From Lotus japonicus (Eukaryota; Streptophyta; Magnoliopsida; Fabales; Fabaceae): a DNA stretch of 64,000 nucleotides. Each line of letters begins with the position of its first letter. The stretch's first letter is position 1. Location of the stretch: positions 21,965,038 through 22,029,037 of the forward strand of contig NC_080046.1 in NCBI RefSeq assembly GCF_012489685.1, in the 5' to 3' direction. The position numbers and the translations under genes are program-made. Below, piece by piece: positions 9,821 through 21,979 of this stretch. The notes beneath the pieces were generated by a model. It made no database searches. It saw only the letters and a program-made list of their open reading frames with translations, and was not told where the DNA came from.

Positions 9821-10213
9821 ATGGCTTCATACATGGTTGCACTGGAAGAGCTCAGAAGGAAAGCTTTTGAGGAAGATATGTTCCTCAATATAAGGCATCC
9901 TGATGGTACAAAGACCATACAAGAGCTGACGAAGACACTGCTTGAAGAAGACCTTTGTCCAGAGCTGAAGAAGGATCTGAAAGAATTCCTTGGCTTCGTG
10001 AAGGAAATTCAGGAACTCAGCGAGCTGGAACTGAATTTTCTGGAAGAGAAGGAAGCTGTGAAAAAGAGTCTCAAGACTATTGAAGATAGTCTGGAGAAGA
10101 ACGAGCTTAGCATCAAGCTTGGCAATATAGAGTATGCGCTTGAGCGGCTGGAGAAGGAAAGAGCAGAGCAATGCCGGGAGTGCAGAAGAATGAGGAAGGA
10201 TCCTCCATTCTAG
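9821..10213 (+). CDS. Antisense ORF of Sirevirus A, 130 aa
   Basis: An intact ORF runs opposite to the element's other genes, between ORF3 and the 3' LTR. The protein (MASYMVALEELRRKAFEED...) is charged, rich in Glu, Lys, Arg and Leu, and likely helical or coiled-coil over residues 40-120, ending RRMRKDPPF. Sirevirus B has a same-length counterpart (37776-37384) about 72% identical by my count, with mostly conservative changes (K/R, E/D, I/L/V). It stays open although A's gag, pol and ORF3 are all broken. I do not recognise the family and assign no function. Confidence 0.75.
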   Translation: MASYMVALEELRRKAFEEDMFLNIRHPDGTKTIQELTKTLLEEDLCPELKKDLKEFLGFVKEIQELSELELNFLEEKEAVKKSLKTIEDSLEKNELSIKLGNIEYALERLEKERAEQCRECRRMRKDPPF

Positions 10214-10412
10214 ATTTTAGGGAAAAAATGTATGATGTAATAGCGTGATTGATATGAATAAAAGAAAATTTTGCAAACACAATGTTATATATATATATAT
10301 ATGCAATGATAAACGACAAGTAATCAAAACATAGCAAATAATGCAAAATAAAAGAAATAAAATAAAAAATAAAAAATAAATTAAGGTAAGAAAAACGAAA
10401 GAAATCCTAAAA

Positions 10413-13280
10413 CTAAGGCTTGTCGGAGTGACGCAGGAGTTCTTGAAGAATTTGCTTCATGTCCATCAGTAGAGTCTCATGAGAATTGAGACGTTGTTCC
10501 ATGATATCCAGTCTGGAAGAACTTGGCTGTGTAGAGGTCGAGGGAACATTCTGAGCAGATGGAGGAGCTTGAGTGGAATCAGAAGCAGCAGGAGTGAAGA
10601 CCACTGGTGCAAGAGCTTGACATCTAAGAGCTTCAACTTCAGCTTCTAGTCTCTCAGCTTCTAATCTTGCATTTTCAGCTTGTACAGCTGCTTGACGTGT
10701 AGCTTCTTCTGCTTGCTCTTTCTTTCTTCTGGCTTCTTCAACAGCTTCAAGTAACTTAGTTCTTTGCTGTTGTTCATGCAGAGCCACTCTTCTGTTAAAC
10801 TGCTGCCTAGCAGCCTCAATCCATTGATCCCTTTCTGCAGTGAGATGACTCATCATAACAGGAACCTGAGCAACTAACCAAGTACTCAGACGATTCCATT
10901 CTTCAGCAATAGAGTCACAGTTCTCACTCAGGTCAGTGTGACCTTGCACATTGCGTATCATCAGTGAAGCTTCATGATTAAAAACACTGATTCACTGAGA
11001 GAGAGAGGTTGGCCTGAGGCATGTGTAGGGAACAATGGAGAGGTTGGTTTCAGGAGAGGTTGGGTGGTTGCTGTTGTTTGCCTCAGAGGCACCTTGAGGA
11101 GAGCCAATATCAAAAGTTTGGACATTTGGTTCAGAGGCTCCAAGGTTTGGTTCAGAGGTTTCAACCTGAGGATGTGGTGATCTAACCGAAGAGTGGTTAG
11201 ACACAGAGTTTTCTGGTTCTGGTTGAATGGGCTCTTGGTGAACTTGGTCTGGTTGGACTTGTTGGGCTAAAGGGTCTGCTTCATGCAAGGGGTCAGCCTG
11301 GATGGGATAGTCTGGGTCAACTAGACGTTCTGGTCTAGGTCCAGGGTATCTCCTAGGGCTTGGTACTGTGGGTAGTACTCTGGAATGGCAGACACCCTTT
11401 CTTTCCTAACTTCGTGAAATTTACGAAGTGACTCAGAGTTGTTGGAAGGTGAGGAGTCAGCAACATTTGTAAGAAAGGATACAGAAGTATAGGGAGTGGA
11501 AGAATCTGTATCAGCAGTTCTACGATCAGGACGTTCTGATGCTCTGGGGACAGAGTGATCAGACGTTCTGGGTTCAGGTTCAGAGGGTTCAAGAATAATG
11601 GGTTCAGAGGTTAGTGGGTTGTATTGAATGGTAATGGGAGAGGTTGGTTCAGAGGGACGTGGAGTCTGAAGCATATTCCACAGAGGTGCTTCTTCTTGGG
11701 AAGGTTGGAAAAATGAAGACCTTGGTGAATTTGGTGGAGATGTGGTTTGGGCAGCTGGCTGAGACTCTGGGATAGGGGTAAGTTGGGTGGTTGTGCGGTT
11801 AAGAAGTGTAGAGATGGGGAGTGCATCAATTGAATTTAAATCATCATCAGATTCAGTGACAGCAGACTTACTTGATGAACGCACGACAGATCGAGTTACT
11901 CTGGCAGAAGTCTCCATTCTGATGACTGCAGCAGCAGGTTCCACACGGGTAGGCTTCTCCACAATTCTGACTTGCTTCTTCTTTTTCTTTGGAGGAGAGG
12001 GAGTATCATCATTATCATCATCATCACCATCATCAGGCTTGGTGGTTTCATCGTGCTTCCTCTTAGGCTTGTCAGCCTTCTTCTTCTTCTTCAGAGGAAC
12101 ATCAGACTCCTCAGAAGATTCCTCCAAGATCATTTTTCTCTGAACTTTCCTCTTGGGAGGAGAGTCAAACTCTGGAGCTGGTGGCAGTTTTCTGAAAAAA
12201 CTCGTCCACATCAATCTCATACCCTTGTTGCTTCAGATCATCAATGTAGCACAAAATAGCCACTGGGTTATCTGCTTGGGACCACAGAGGATAATCATTT
12301 AGAGGAACCCTTCTTTGCCTTACTTCATCAGAAGTATCTTCATGAACAGGGGCTACCTTCTTCTTGACCAATCCCATCTTCTTCAAAGATGTGGATGTGA
12401 AGAAATCACTGACAATTGTTGACAGATCCTCTGTGCATCCTGCCTTGATCAGATCTTCTATGAATTTGCTCTCAATGAAGAGATCTGAAAGCAGTCTCCC
12501 AAAGGGGATGTACTTGATTGCAGACTTGATGGAGGCAGTGGTTCTGGACTTCCTGATGCATTCCTTCAGGTAAGAGAACAGGAAGAAAGGAAGGCAGATC
12601 TTCCTACGATCCTGAATGAAGAAGAGCATCGCCTTCTGGCAGAAGTTGATGTAATCAGGAGAGCTTCCCTTTGGCCTCTGGTTGATGCAGTGAAGCAGAA
12701 TCTTCTGCCAGATTCTGAGCTTGGGATGAAGATCCACTACTTTGTAGTCGCTCTTGCCAGGTTTGTAGGTGGTGTAAAGAGCCTTGTTGGTTTCATCCTT
12801 GGTTCTGGGTTTCACCTTTGACTCCGTCAGTTGGAATCTATACCCAGTTCCAGTGTTTGCACCCAGAAGATTCACAATGGACTTCTCAGTGATGATTATC
12901 CTCCTTCCAGCCATGTAGGAAACCACTTGAGTGTCATCGAAGTCGGCATGCTTCCAGAATTCCTTGACCAATTTGTCATAGATTGGTCCTCTAAGTCTGT
13001 TGAAGTACTCTTCCCATCCTTGAGCATGAACTTCAGGACGAAGATCATACCCATTTGTAGCTATATTATCCAGGTCGAATCTCCATTCGGCAAGCACCTG
13101 GAGTTCTTCCGGAGCAAAAACGCAGTGAACGGCACAGCCCCGTTCTGCAATTGGAATCATCTTCTCTGAAGCCTGACCTTGACTTGGGGTTTCAAGACCC
13201 AATTGACCTGTAGCTTGGTCTACTACCATATGAGGAAACCTGGTTGCCCCTGCAACTTCGTTTCTGTTTTGTCTCACCAT
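10413..13280 (-). pseudogene. ORF3 of Sirevirus A (putative plant transposon protein), frameshifted
   Basis: It starts MVRQNRNEVAG at 13280 and is homologous to the intact ORF3 of B (34294-37185). The N-terminal third is the conserved plant transposon protein domain (ERGCAVHCVFAPEEL, KILLHCINQRPKGSS, SAIKYIPFGRLLSDLF). A basic/acidic middle, a Pro/Ser-rich linker and a C-terminal coiled coil (ARLEAERLEAEVEALR) follow. Frameshifts occur near 12193 (extra A) and near 11335, with more disruption around 10961-11288. In Sireviruses a late ORF in this place is called env-like, but no convincing transmembrane segment is seen within this reading frame. Confidence 0.85.
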
Positions 13281-13720
13281 CTTGAAGTCGGTTGAAGGTT
13301 TTGGGTTGAAGGAGAAGGATGAATAGAGAGAGAGAGAGAGAGAGATCGTGGGGATAAGTTTTCGAAAAACTGAAGAGAGAGAATGTAAAACCGTAAGTGT
13401 AGGAGAACGTGTGTGTATAGTGGGTTTTGACAAATAACCGTTGTTGATCAAAAAGCAAGTTTAAAATCAACGGTTAAAAATTAAAGACATGATAGTAACA
13501 GTTAATACACCTATCACACGCAGGAGAGAAGCACATCAACACTCATTACAACAGACTGTCAGCACGGGCACAAGGAACTATGTATCATAGATACTGACAC
13601 ACGTTTACTGTCTCAGCTTCAGAGTCAGCACCAATGGGTACATAAACTCTGATAGAGTTACCTTATGGACTAGACATCTTCTGATAAAGAAGAATCATAG
13701 TCAGAGGTTCTGAACCATCT

Positions 13721-16700
13721 TCATGCTAGACAAAAGTCCATATTCAGATTTTTCAGAATGAAATTAAATCTATCCTCTGCTTAGGGCTTCGTAAAGATAT
13801 CTGCCCATTGATGGTCAGTATTAACAAACTTCAGAAGAAGTACGCCCTTCTGTACATAATCTCTAATAAAGAGATACTTTACCTCAATGTGCTTTGCCCT
13901 TCAATGTAAGATAGGATTCTTACTCAATGAAATTGCAGCAGTGTTATCACAATAGATTGGGATATTGCTCTCATGGATTTGATAATCCTCCAGCTGATGT
14001 TTCATCCAGAGCATCTGAGTGCTGCATATTGCTGCTGAGATATATTCTGCCTCTGCAGTAGAGAGTGCAATGGTTGATTGCCTCTTGCTTGCCCATGAGA
14101 CTAAGTTGCTTCCCAAAAATTGACAATTTCCAGAAGTGATTTTTCTCTCTATTCTATCTCCAGCATAATCAGCATCACAATAACCTGAAAGCTTATACTC
14201 TTATGTTTTCTTATACATCAAGCCAAGGTTAGTGGTACCTTTCAGATACCTTAGGATCCGCTTAACAGCAGTTAAGTGGGTTTCCCTTGGATCTGATTGG
14301 AAACGAGCACATAAATGAACACTAAACAATATATCTGGCCTAGATGCAGTTAAGTATAGAAGTGATCCTATCATACCACGATAGAGCTTCTGAAAAACTT
14401 TACCACTTGCATCTTCTTTCTCCAGAATGCATGTAGGATGCATTGGAGTCTTGGCAACTGTAGATTCCAGCATATTGAACTTCTTCAGAAGTTCTTTAGT
14501 GTACTTGCTCTGATGGATATATGTTCCTTCTGGTGTTTGATCAACTTGTATTCCTAGAAAGTACTTGAGTTCTCCCATCATACTCATCTCAAATTCAGCC
14601 TGCATCGTCTCAGAAAATTCTTTGCATAGAGATTGATTAGCAGAACCAAATATAATATCATCAACATAAATTTGCACAATTAAGATATCATCTTTGTAAT
14701 TTTTGCAAAAGAGAGTTGTATCTACTTTACCCCTTACAAACTCATTCTCCAGAAGGAATGAGTTGAGTCTCTCATACCATGCTCTGGGAGCTTGCTTCAG
14801 ACCATAGAGTGATTTCTTCAACTTGAAAACATGGTCTGGGTTCTTCTCATCCTCAAAACCTGGGGGTTGATGAACGTAGACTTCCTCTGATATGTATCCA
14901 TTTAGGAAGGCACTCTTAACATCCATCTGATGTAGAATTATGTTGTGATTCATTGAGAAGGAGATCAACAGTCTGATTGCTTCTAGTCTTGCTACTAGAG
15001 CAAATGTTTCTGTGTAGTCTATTCCTTCCTGCTGGTTGTAGCCTTGAGCAACTAGCCTTGCCTTGTTTCTGACTACATCTCCTTTCTCATTCAACTTGTT
15101 TCTGAACACCCATTTTGTTCCAATTACATGGACACTTTGAGGCTTCTTCACTAGGCTCCAAACATCATTCTTGGAAAATTGATTCAATTCTTCTTCCATG
15201 GCCAGAATCCAGTCCTTGTCCTGAAGAGCTTCATCAATTGACTTGGGTTCAATTAAGGACACCAATCCTTTCAGACTGAGCAGGGTCTCTTCAGAGGGTC
15301 TGAAGGCTGATCTGGTTCTGACTGGTTCGTCTTTGTTGCACAGAATCAATTCCTTAGGATGAGCTGCAGTGATTTTGCTCTTCTTCTGAGTTTGTGAATC
15401 AGAGGGACCAGCTTCTTCTAGTTCATCTTCCTCTGGCTCAGCTTCCTTTGGAGCTTTGCCTTTGTCAGAAACACTTATACTTAAATCTGCAAATTTCTCA
15501 ACTAGCTTTGACTGGTCAGAGTCAAGCTTATCGTCAAATCTAACATGAATAGATTCTTCAATTGTTTTAGCATCAGTATTATAGAATCTAAAACCTTTAG
15601 ATCTCTCAGAGTAACCAAGTAATAGACATTTAGAAGACTTAGCATCAAATTTATGCAATTTATCCTTAGTATTAAGAACATAACAAACACAACCAAAAGG
15701 ATGAAAGTAAGAAATGTTGGGTTTTATATTCTTCCACAATTCATAGGGAGTCTTATTCAGAATTGGTCTCACAGAGATTCTGTTCTGAATGTAACACGTT
15801 GTGTTTACTGCCTCTGCCCAAAAGTGCTTAGCCATGCCAGTTTCTTGGAGCATGGTTCTAGCCATCTCCTGAAGAGTTCTGTTCTTCCTCTCAACAACAC
15901 CATTTGGTTGAGGAGTTCTGGGACAAGAGAAATCATGTGCAATTCCATAGGAATCAAACAGACTCTCAAATTTGTCATTCTCAAACTCTCCACCATGGTC
16001 ACTTCTGACACGCACAATCCTACAAGCCTTCTCGTTTTGCACTTGGGCTATGAAGGTAGAGAACACAGCATGAGACTCATCCTTGCGGGTTAGAAATTTT
16101 ACCCATGTCCAGCGGCTATAGTCGTCAACAATGACCATCCCATATCTCTTGCCACCTATAGACTCAGTTTTCACTGGTCCAAATAGGTCGATATGCAGAA
16201 GTTCCAACGGAATTGAGGTTGAGACAACATTCTTTGCCTTGAAAGGGACTTTTGTGAATTTGCCTTTCTGACATGCTTCACAAAGAACGTCTGAAGAGAA
16301 CTTCAGAGTGGGCAAGCCCCTAACAAGGTTTAGCTTGCTCAGCTGAGAAATCTTTCTCATACTGGCATGCCCTAACCGTCTATGCCATACCCATTGCTCT
16401 TCATTAACAGACAGAAGGCACTTCACATTCTGAGCCTCCAACTCAGATAATCTGATCTTATAAATGTTGTTCTTCCTCTTGCTGTTAAATAGAACAGAGT
16501 CATCGATCTGACTTACAGCCCGGCAGGACTTTTGATTAAAGATAACATCATAACCCTTGTCAGCTAATTGACTTATAGACAATAAGTTATGAGTTAAGCC
16601 GTCTACCAATAAAACATTGTCAATGCATGGACTACTATCTACACAAATAGTGTCAGTACCAACAATTTTACCCTTTTCGTTGCCACCAAAGCCAACTTCG

Positions 16701-16822
16701 CCTCCAGGCTTAAGTTTTAGCTCTTGGAACATACGCCTTTCTCCCGTCATGTGACGCGAGCATCCACTGTCCAGATACCATGATTGGTGTTTCAGTGGAG
16801 CTATCAAGGATATCTGCAACAT
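13721..16822 (-). pseudogene. Pol of Sirevirus A: protease, integrase, RT, RNase H
   Basis: Uninterrupted from 16822 to 14201 (873 codons), then damaged. Protease motif LDSGCSRHMTG; integrase HHCC (WHRRLGHAS...CEACQKGK) and DDE core (HIDLFGPV, RSDHGGEF, NGVVERKNR); RT with [10 protein letters not shown] and the YVDDI box; RNase H with [10 protein letters not shown] and [12 protein letters not shown]. Stops occur at KKT*EYKL (near 14201), after NPILH (13901-13903), and at TAA for Leu in the FTKPL motif. Pol is in the +1 frame relative to gag and the ORFs overlap by 113 nt. The integrase and RT motifs are otherwise canonical. Confidence 0.93.
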
Positions 16823-18617
16823 AGATAATCTTATCCTTAGGTACCCATTTTCTGGGTCCTCTCTTGTTAGTTACCCCAGAGGTTCTGATCACCTTGGGTT
16901 TCTCAACATGGTAATGTAAAGGAATTTTTGCATGATATTTAGACATGGAGAAGGATCCCCTTTTAAGAGGAGGTTTAGCAGCTTCAGCAGGTAAAGGATT
17001 AGGTAAAATGGTACCAGAGGGAACAAAGCATTCATACAAAGATTTAGCCTTAGGCATAGAAGGCTCATTTCTAATTGGTTTAGAATAGTCAATGTCATGC
17101 ATTCCATTTATGCTTACGCCATAGATCATTGAAGCCATTAAGCTTCTATCTACGCTTTTAGCCAGGAATCTTTGAAAAGATTTTTCATACTTAGATTCAT
17201 GCTTACTATCAGAGGCATCGCAGGCAATAACTTCTTCTAACTTAGCAATTTGATTCTTAAGCACAGAGTTAGTATTCACTAAAGCATGGTTATCATTTTT
17301 CAAATCAGAAATGATTTTCTCATGTTCAGAAGGAGTCTTAGAAACAGCAGATAAGTTCTTTTTCAGCTTCTTATGCTTAGACAATAAAGAGTCATACTTA
17401 TCCATGATATCAGACAAAGCATGTTTCAGTTCAGAGGTTGAGGAAGAAGCGAATACCTCATTTTCATCGTCTGAGTTAGGATCTCCTTCTGATTCTGAGT
17501 CAGAGTCAACAACATCCTTTGACTCTGCTCCTTTGTCTTTGACAATGGCCATGAGTCCTTGGACTTCACCATCAGAGTCAACATCCTCTGACTCTGATTC
17601 ATCAAAAGTCACCATCAGACTTTTCTTGGTCTTGAAGTGCTTCTTTGGCCTCTTGTCCTTCTTCAACTTTGGACAGTCACTTTTGTAGTGCCCTGATTCT
17701 TTGCACTCAAAGCATGTGACTTCCTTAATTGAGGACTTCTTCTAACCTGAGGATTCAGACTTTCCTTTGGCCTTTCCAGAGCCTTTGTACTTGCTCTGCC
17801 TGTGCTTCCAGATACGGTTGAGTCTTTTAGAGATCAGAGTCAGCTCATCTTCATCAGAATCTTCTGATGCTTCGTCAGATTCTTCTGCTTCAGCTTGGAG
17901 AGCTTTTGACTTCTCAGCTTTAGCTTTCTCAGATTTGGATTTCAAGGCTATTGACTTCTTCTTCAGATCTTGCATCTCTGAGCGCTTCAGCTCATGGCAC
18001 TTCAGTATGCTTATGAGTTCTTCTAAACTCATACGCTCAACATATCTCGTAAGCTCTATTAAAGTCACCAAGGGCATCCAGCTTTCAGGAAGACTTCTGA
18101 TGACCCTTATGACATGATCTTTTGTTGTGTAGCTCTTGTTGAGAGGTCGTATTCCAGCTACAAGCAACTGAAATCTGGAAAACATTTCTTCAATGGACTC
18201 GTTTGGCTCCATGATGAAGGATTCATACTTTTGGATCAAAGACAATGCCTTTGATTCTTTGACTTTCTTGTTTCCTTCATGAGACATCTTCAGGGATTCA
18301 AAGATGCCTTTTGCATACTCACGATCTGTAATCTTCTGGTACTCTTCATAAGAGATAGCACTTAGAAGAATTGCTCTAGCTTTGTGATGTTGTGAGTAAA
18401 GCTTCTTTTGATCTGCAGTCATCTCTGACCTTGGGATCCTCTTGCCTTCTTCATCAACTGGACGCTCATAGCCATCCACAATAATATCCCAGAGATCTGC
18501 ATCAAAACCCAAAAAGAAACTTTCAAGTCTATCTTTCCAATATTCGAACCTTTGACCGTCGAACATGGGAGGCTTTGCATTGTAACCATCTTTTTGCGTT
18601 TCACTGGTGGTAGCCAT
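16710..18617 (-). pseudogene. Gag of Sirevirus A, one nonsense codon
   Basis: It starts MATTSETQKDGYN at 18617. The first 291 codons end at TAG (17742-17744) where B has CAG. The frame continues through the zinc knuckle CFECKESGHYKSDC and Ser/Asp/Glu-rich and Lys-rich regions to GPRKWVPKDK and the stop at 16710. The C-terminal codons overlap the start of pol in another frame. Confidence 0.9.
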
Positions 18618-18675
18618 TGTTTTTCACACCGGCCCGGATCACTGAACACTGTTAGGTGTGGTAATCAGAACTTGC

Positions 18676-18688
18676 GCTCTGATACCAA
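18676..18688 (-). promoter_or_regulatory. Primer-binding site of Sirevirus A
   Basis: TTGGTATCAGAGC on the minus strand, one base from the LTR, complementary to the initiator tRNA-Met 3' end. Confidence 0.9.
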
Positions 18689-18689
18689 T

Positions 18690-19895
18690 TGAAGGTATGA
18701 AAAACGGTAGAAAGGGCGGGTTTGAATAACGTTTTTTAGAATAAAACTTCCACTTTAAAGATTTTAACAAATCTTTCGAGAACAAAGTGCTTAAGATAAG
18801 AGATAGAAAAGCACACAAGAAATTTATCCTGGTTCACTTGATAAATCCCTCAAGCTAATCCAGTCCACCCGTTAAGGTGATTTCTTCCTTCTTAGAATGA
18901 AGGCAATTCACTAATCAGGTAAATGTTACAACTGCACTTGAAACCTACAAGTGACTAACAATTACACTGACTTAGCTCACACTAAGATTCACTCTCTTAG
19001 TCTTCTCTAGGATCCGATCAAACTTGATCTCCTAAAGGTAACTAAACAACTGTTTAAGAAAGAATGTTTACAAAGAATTTGCTTCTGAAAAGCTAAGAGT
19101 AAACACAATGAATTCAGATGAAAGAATTCTTAGAAGGTTTTTGAATGTAGCTTGCGCGTGTGAGATTCTTCCAACAGCATATTTCAATCTTCAGCCTCTA
19201 TTTATACTTCAAGGATTAGGGTTTGAACGCTGCATGGAAATGCTACCGTTGGAGGGCAGTTCTGGAAATTCCAGCTTCTGCTGTGGCTGAGAATGTTAGG
19301 TAGGTCGACAGGATAGTACATTTGCTTTTGTACTTGGATAGTGACTTGACCTTTAAACCTAGTAGACTTCTGATCAGGGGAATGCTTCATGTTGGAACTT
19401 GTGAAGCCAGTTGATCAGAGTCAGAGGGAAGCACAGATCCTCTGACCGTTGTATCTTCTGATTCTGAACTTAGAGGGAAGTACATGGTCTTCAGAGTCAT
19501 CTTGCTTCTGGACATCAGAGTTTCCACTTTTTAGCTTCTGGATCTTCAGAGTCTTCTACACCATCAGAACATCTGAACCTTCAGAGTTTCTTGGTTGTCA
19601 GAACGTCTGGATCTTCAGAACTTCAAGTGACTGAGTCCATATCAGAGCTTGTGTGACTTCAGATCTTCTGAAGCGTTTCTACTGTTCAGAGTGAACATAG
19701 ATGTTGCGAAAGCGTTGCTTGGGTCACTCTTTATGCACAGTGCTTCTGATTTGTGTGAGATTGAATTGAGGTCAGAGCCTGTAAATAGCACACTCAGAAA
19801 AACACGTTAGAGTACCATAATTGTTCATACTAAAATGTTAACTTGTAATCATCAAAACATAGAGTTGTACTACTCGATCAAAACTTGATCTTACA
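18690..19895 (-). repeat. 5' LTR of Sirevirus A
   Basis: 1,206 bp, same length as the 3' LTR at 7843-9048, TG...CA ends. It would hold the element's promoter. Confidence 0.94.
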
Positions 19896-20024
19896 GCTGG
19901 TTCACCAGCCAAATCCGCGCAGCATCCTCGTATCGGTGATCTACAATGAAATGAATTGAGTTAACAGTTTATAACAATACAATAATAATAGATACAATTT
20001 AATCAAGTAATAATTAAGACATAC

Positions 20025-20697
20025 CATCCAACGCAGCATCATACAGGGTCTTCAAGACCCCAAAGCGAATAGTCTGGCTCCTGTTCGTATCAAACTCAGC
20101 ATGATAATGAGCAGCAGATCCTCCCATCAACTCAGCACATAGCGCTGCACACTCGTCCCTCTCCCCCCTCCCAGGCGTATAGAACCTCGACCCCATGGGG
20201 AGATGGAGAAGAGCCGACACGTCGTCCAGGGTGATAGTCATCTCCCCGAACGGCATGTGGAAGCTACTAGTCTCCTCATGCCATCGCTCCACAAGGGCCA
20301 AAATGAGGCCTGCATCTGTCTCCGGGTAGCTGCACCAGGGTAGCTGATGAAGACCCGTCTGCTCAATCAACTCTCGAACCCTCCTGTGACTGTCTGAATC
20401 ACCATCACAAGCAAGGTTCCAAACCTTCCCCCCAGCTGTGGCCACCCTCAAGTGTCGACGGTCCACATACCGCTCGTCTGTGCGTAGGAGTGCATATCAC
20501 ATCCAGGGAGCCTTGTGATCAGCATAATGCGTGAGAAGCGACAGCTCAACAGGCCCCCCCGGAAACGGCGGCAACCTCTGGATCAGGTCCTCCTCGCCAC
20601 CCTGTGCCTCTGGCACGACATCAGCATCAACATTAGGAGGAGGAATACTATCCTCGTCGGATGACTCCTCGTCGGATGACTCCTCGCCGGATGACTC
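20025..20697 (-). pseudogene. PMD gene, first-exon core between the two Sireviruses
   Basis: Acidic repeats (EESSDEESSDED) lead into PPNVDADVVPEAQGG, the HYADHKAPWM segment, the TGA at 20497-20499 and then the well-kept core VRELIEQTGLHQLPW and WHEETSSFHMPFGEMTITL. A donor at 20024 leads over an 84-nt intron into 19940-19896. Confidence 0.85.
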
Positions 20698-21907
20698 TGT
20701 AAGATCAAGTTTTGATCTAGTAGTACAACTCTATGTTTTGATGATTACAAGTTAACCTTTTGATATGAACAATTGTGGTACTCTAACGTGTTTTTCTGAG
20801 TGTGCTATTTACAGGCTCTGACCTCAACTCAATCTCACACAAATCAGAAGCACTGTGTATAAAGAGCGACCCAAGCAACGCTTTCGCATTCACCATGTTC
20901 AGTATGAACAGTGGAAAAGCTTCAGAAGTTCTGAAGTTATACAAACTCTGATGTGGACTCAGTCACTAGAAGTTCTGAAGATCCAGAAAGTCTGATAACC
21001 AAGAAACACTGAAGGCTCAGATATTCTGATGGTGTAGAAGACTCTGAAGATCCAGAAGCTGATTAGTGAAGTTCTGATGTCCAGAAGCAAGATACTCTGA
21101 AGACCATGTTCTTCCCTCTGAGTTCAGAATCAGAAGAAACAATGGTCAGAGGATCTGGGCTTTCCCTCTGACTCTGATCAACCGGCTTCACAAGTTCCAA
21201 TATGAAGCATTCCCCTGATCAGAAGTCTCCTAGGTTTAAAGGTCAAGTCGCTATCCAAGTACAAAAGCAACTGTACCTTCCTGACGACCTACCTAACAGT
21301 CTCAGACATAGCAGAAGCTGGATTTTCCAGAACTGCCCTCCAACGGTAGCATTTCCCATGCAACGCTCAACCCTAATCCTTGGAGTATATAAAGAGGCTG
21401 AAGACTGAAAGAAGCGGCTAGAAGCATTCACATACGCGCAAGACAATTTAAAATTCTTCTAAGCTTTCTTTCATCTGAAATTCATTGAGTTTACTATTAG
21501 CTTTTTAGAAGCAAATCTCTTGTAAACAATTCTTTGATAAACAGTTTGTTTAGTTCCTTTAGGAGATCAAGGTTGATCGGATCCTAGAGAAGACTAAGAG
21601 AGTGAATCTTAGTGTGAGCTAAGTCAGTGTAATTGTTAGTCACTTGTAGGTTTCAAGTGCAGTTGTAACTCTTACCTGATTAGTGGATTGCCTTCATTCT
21701 AAGAAGGAAGAAATCACCTTAACGGGTGGACTGGAGTAGCTTGAGTGATTTATCAAGTGAACCAGGATAAAATCCTTGTGTGCTTTTCTATCTCTTATCT
21801 TTAGCACTTAAGTTCTCGAAAGATTTGTCAAAATCTTTAAGGTGGAAGCTTTATACTGAAAACGTTATTCAAACCCCCCCCCCTTTCTACCGTTTTTCAT
21901 ACCTTCA
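20698..21907 (+). repeat. 5' LTR of Sirevirus B
   Basis: 1,210 bp, starts TGTAAGATCAAG and ends TTTTTCATACCTTCA. A TATA-like GGAGTATATAAAGAGG lies about 500 bp before the end. A long poly-C run near the end differs in length from the 3' LTR. Confidence 0.95.
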
Positions 21908-21908
21908 A

Positions 21909-21921
21909 TTGTTATCAGAGC
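21909..21921 (+). promoter_or_regulatory. Primer-binding site of Sirevirus B, one mismatch
   Basis: TTGTTATCAGAGC, where A and D have TTGGTATCAGAGC. The G-to-T change is at 21912. Confidence 0.85.
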
Positions 21922-21979
21922 GCAAGTTCTGATTACCACACCTAACAGTGTTCAGTGATCCGGGCCGGTGTGAATAACA

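Larger units (their letters stand above)
7843..19895 (-). mobile_element. Sirevirus A (Ty1/copia), 12,053 bp
   Basis: This is a minus-strand element with two 1,206-bp LTRs, PBS, gag, pol (protease, integrase, RT, RNase H), ORF3, an antisense ORF and multiple polypurine motifs. The flanking duplication is GCTAG/GCTGG (one transition). Its LTRs differ by a few percent by eye, so it is older than B. Gag, pol and ORF3 all carry stops or frameshifts. It lies inside the second PMD exon of the MULE. Confidence 0.95.

Noticed and set aside
11787..12259. Plus-strand ORFs rich in Ser, Phe or Leu opposite ORF3 of Sirevirus A
   Set aside because: They mirror the Lys/Asp-rich codons of ORF3 and have no promoter or conservation of their own, unlike the antisense ORF at 9821.
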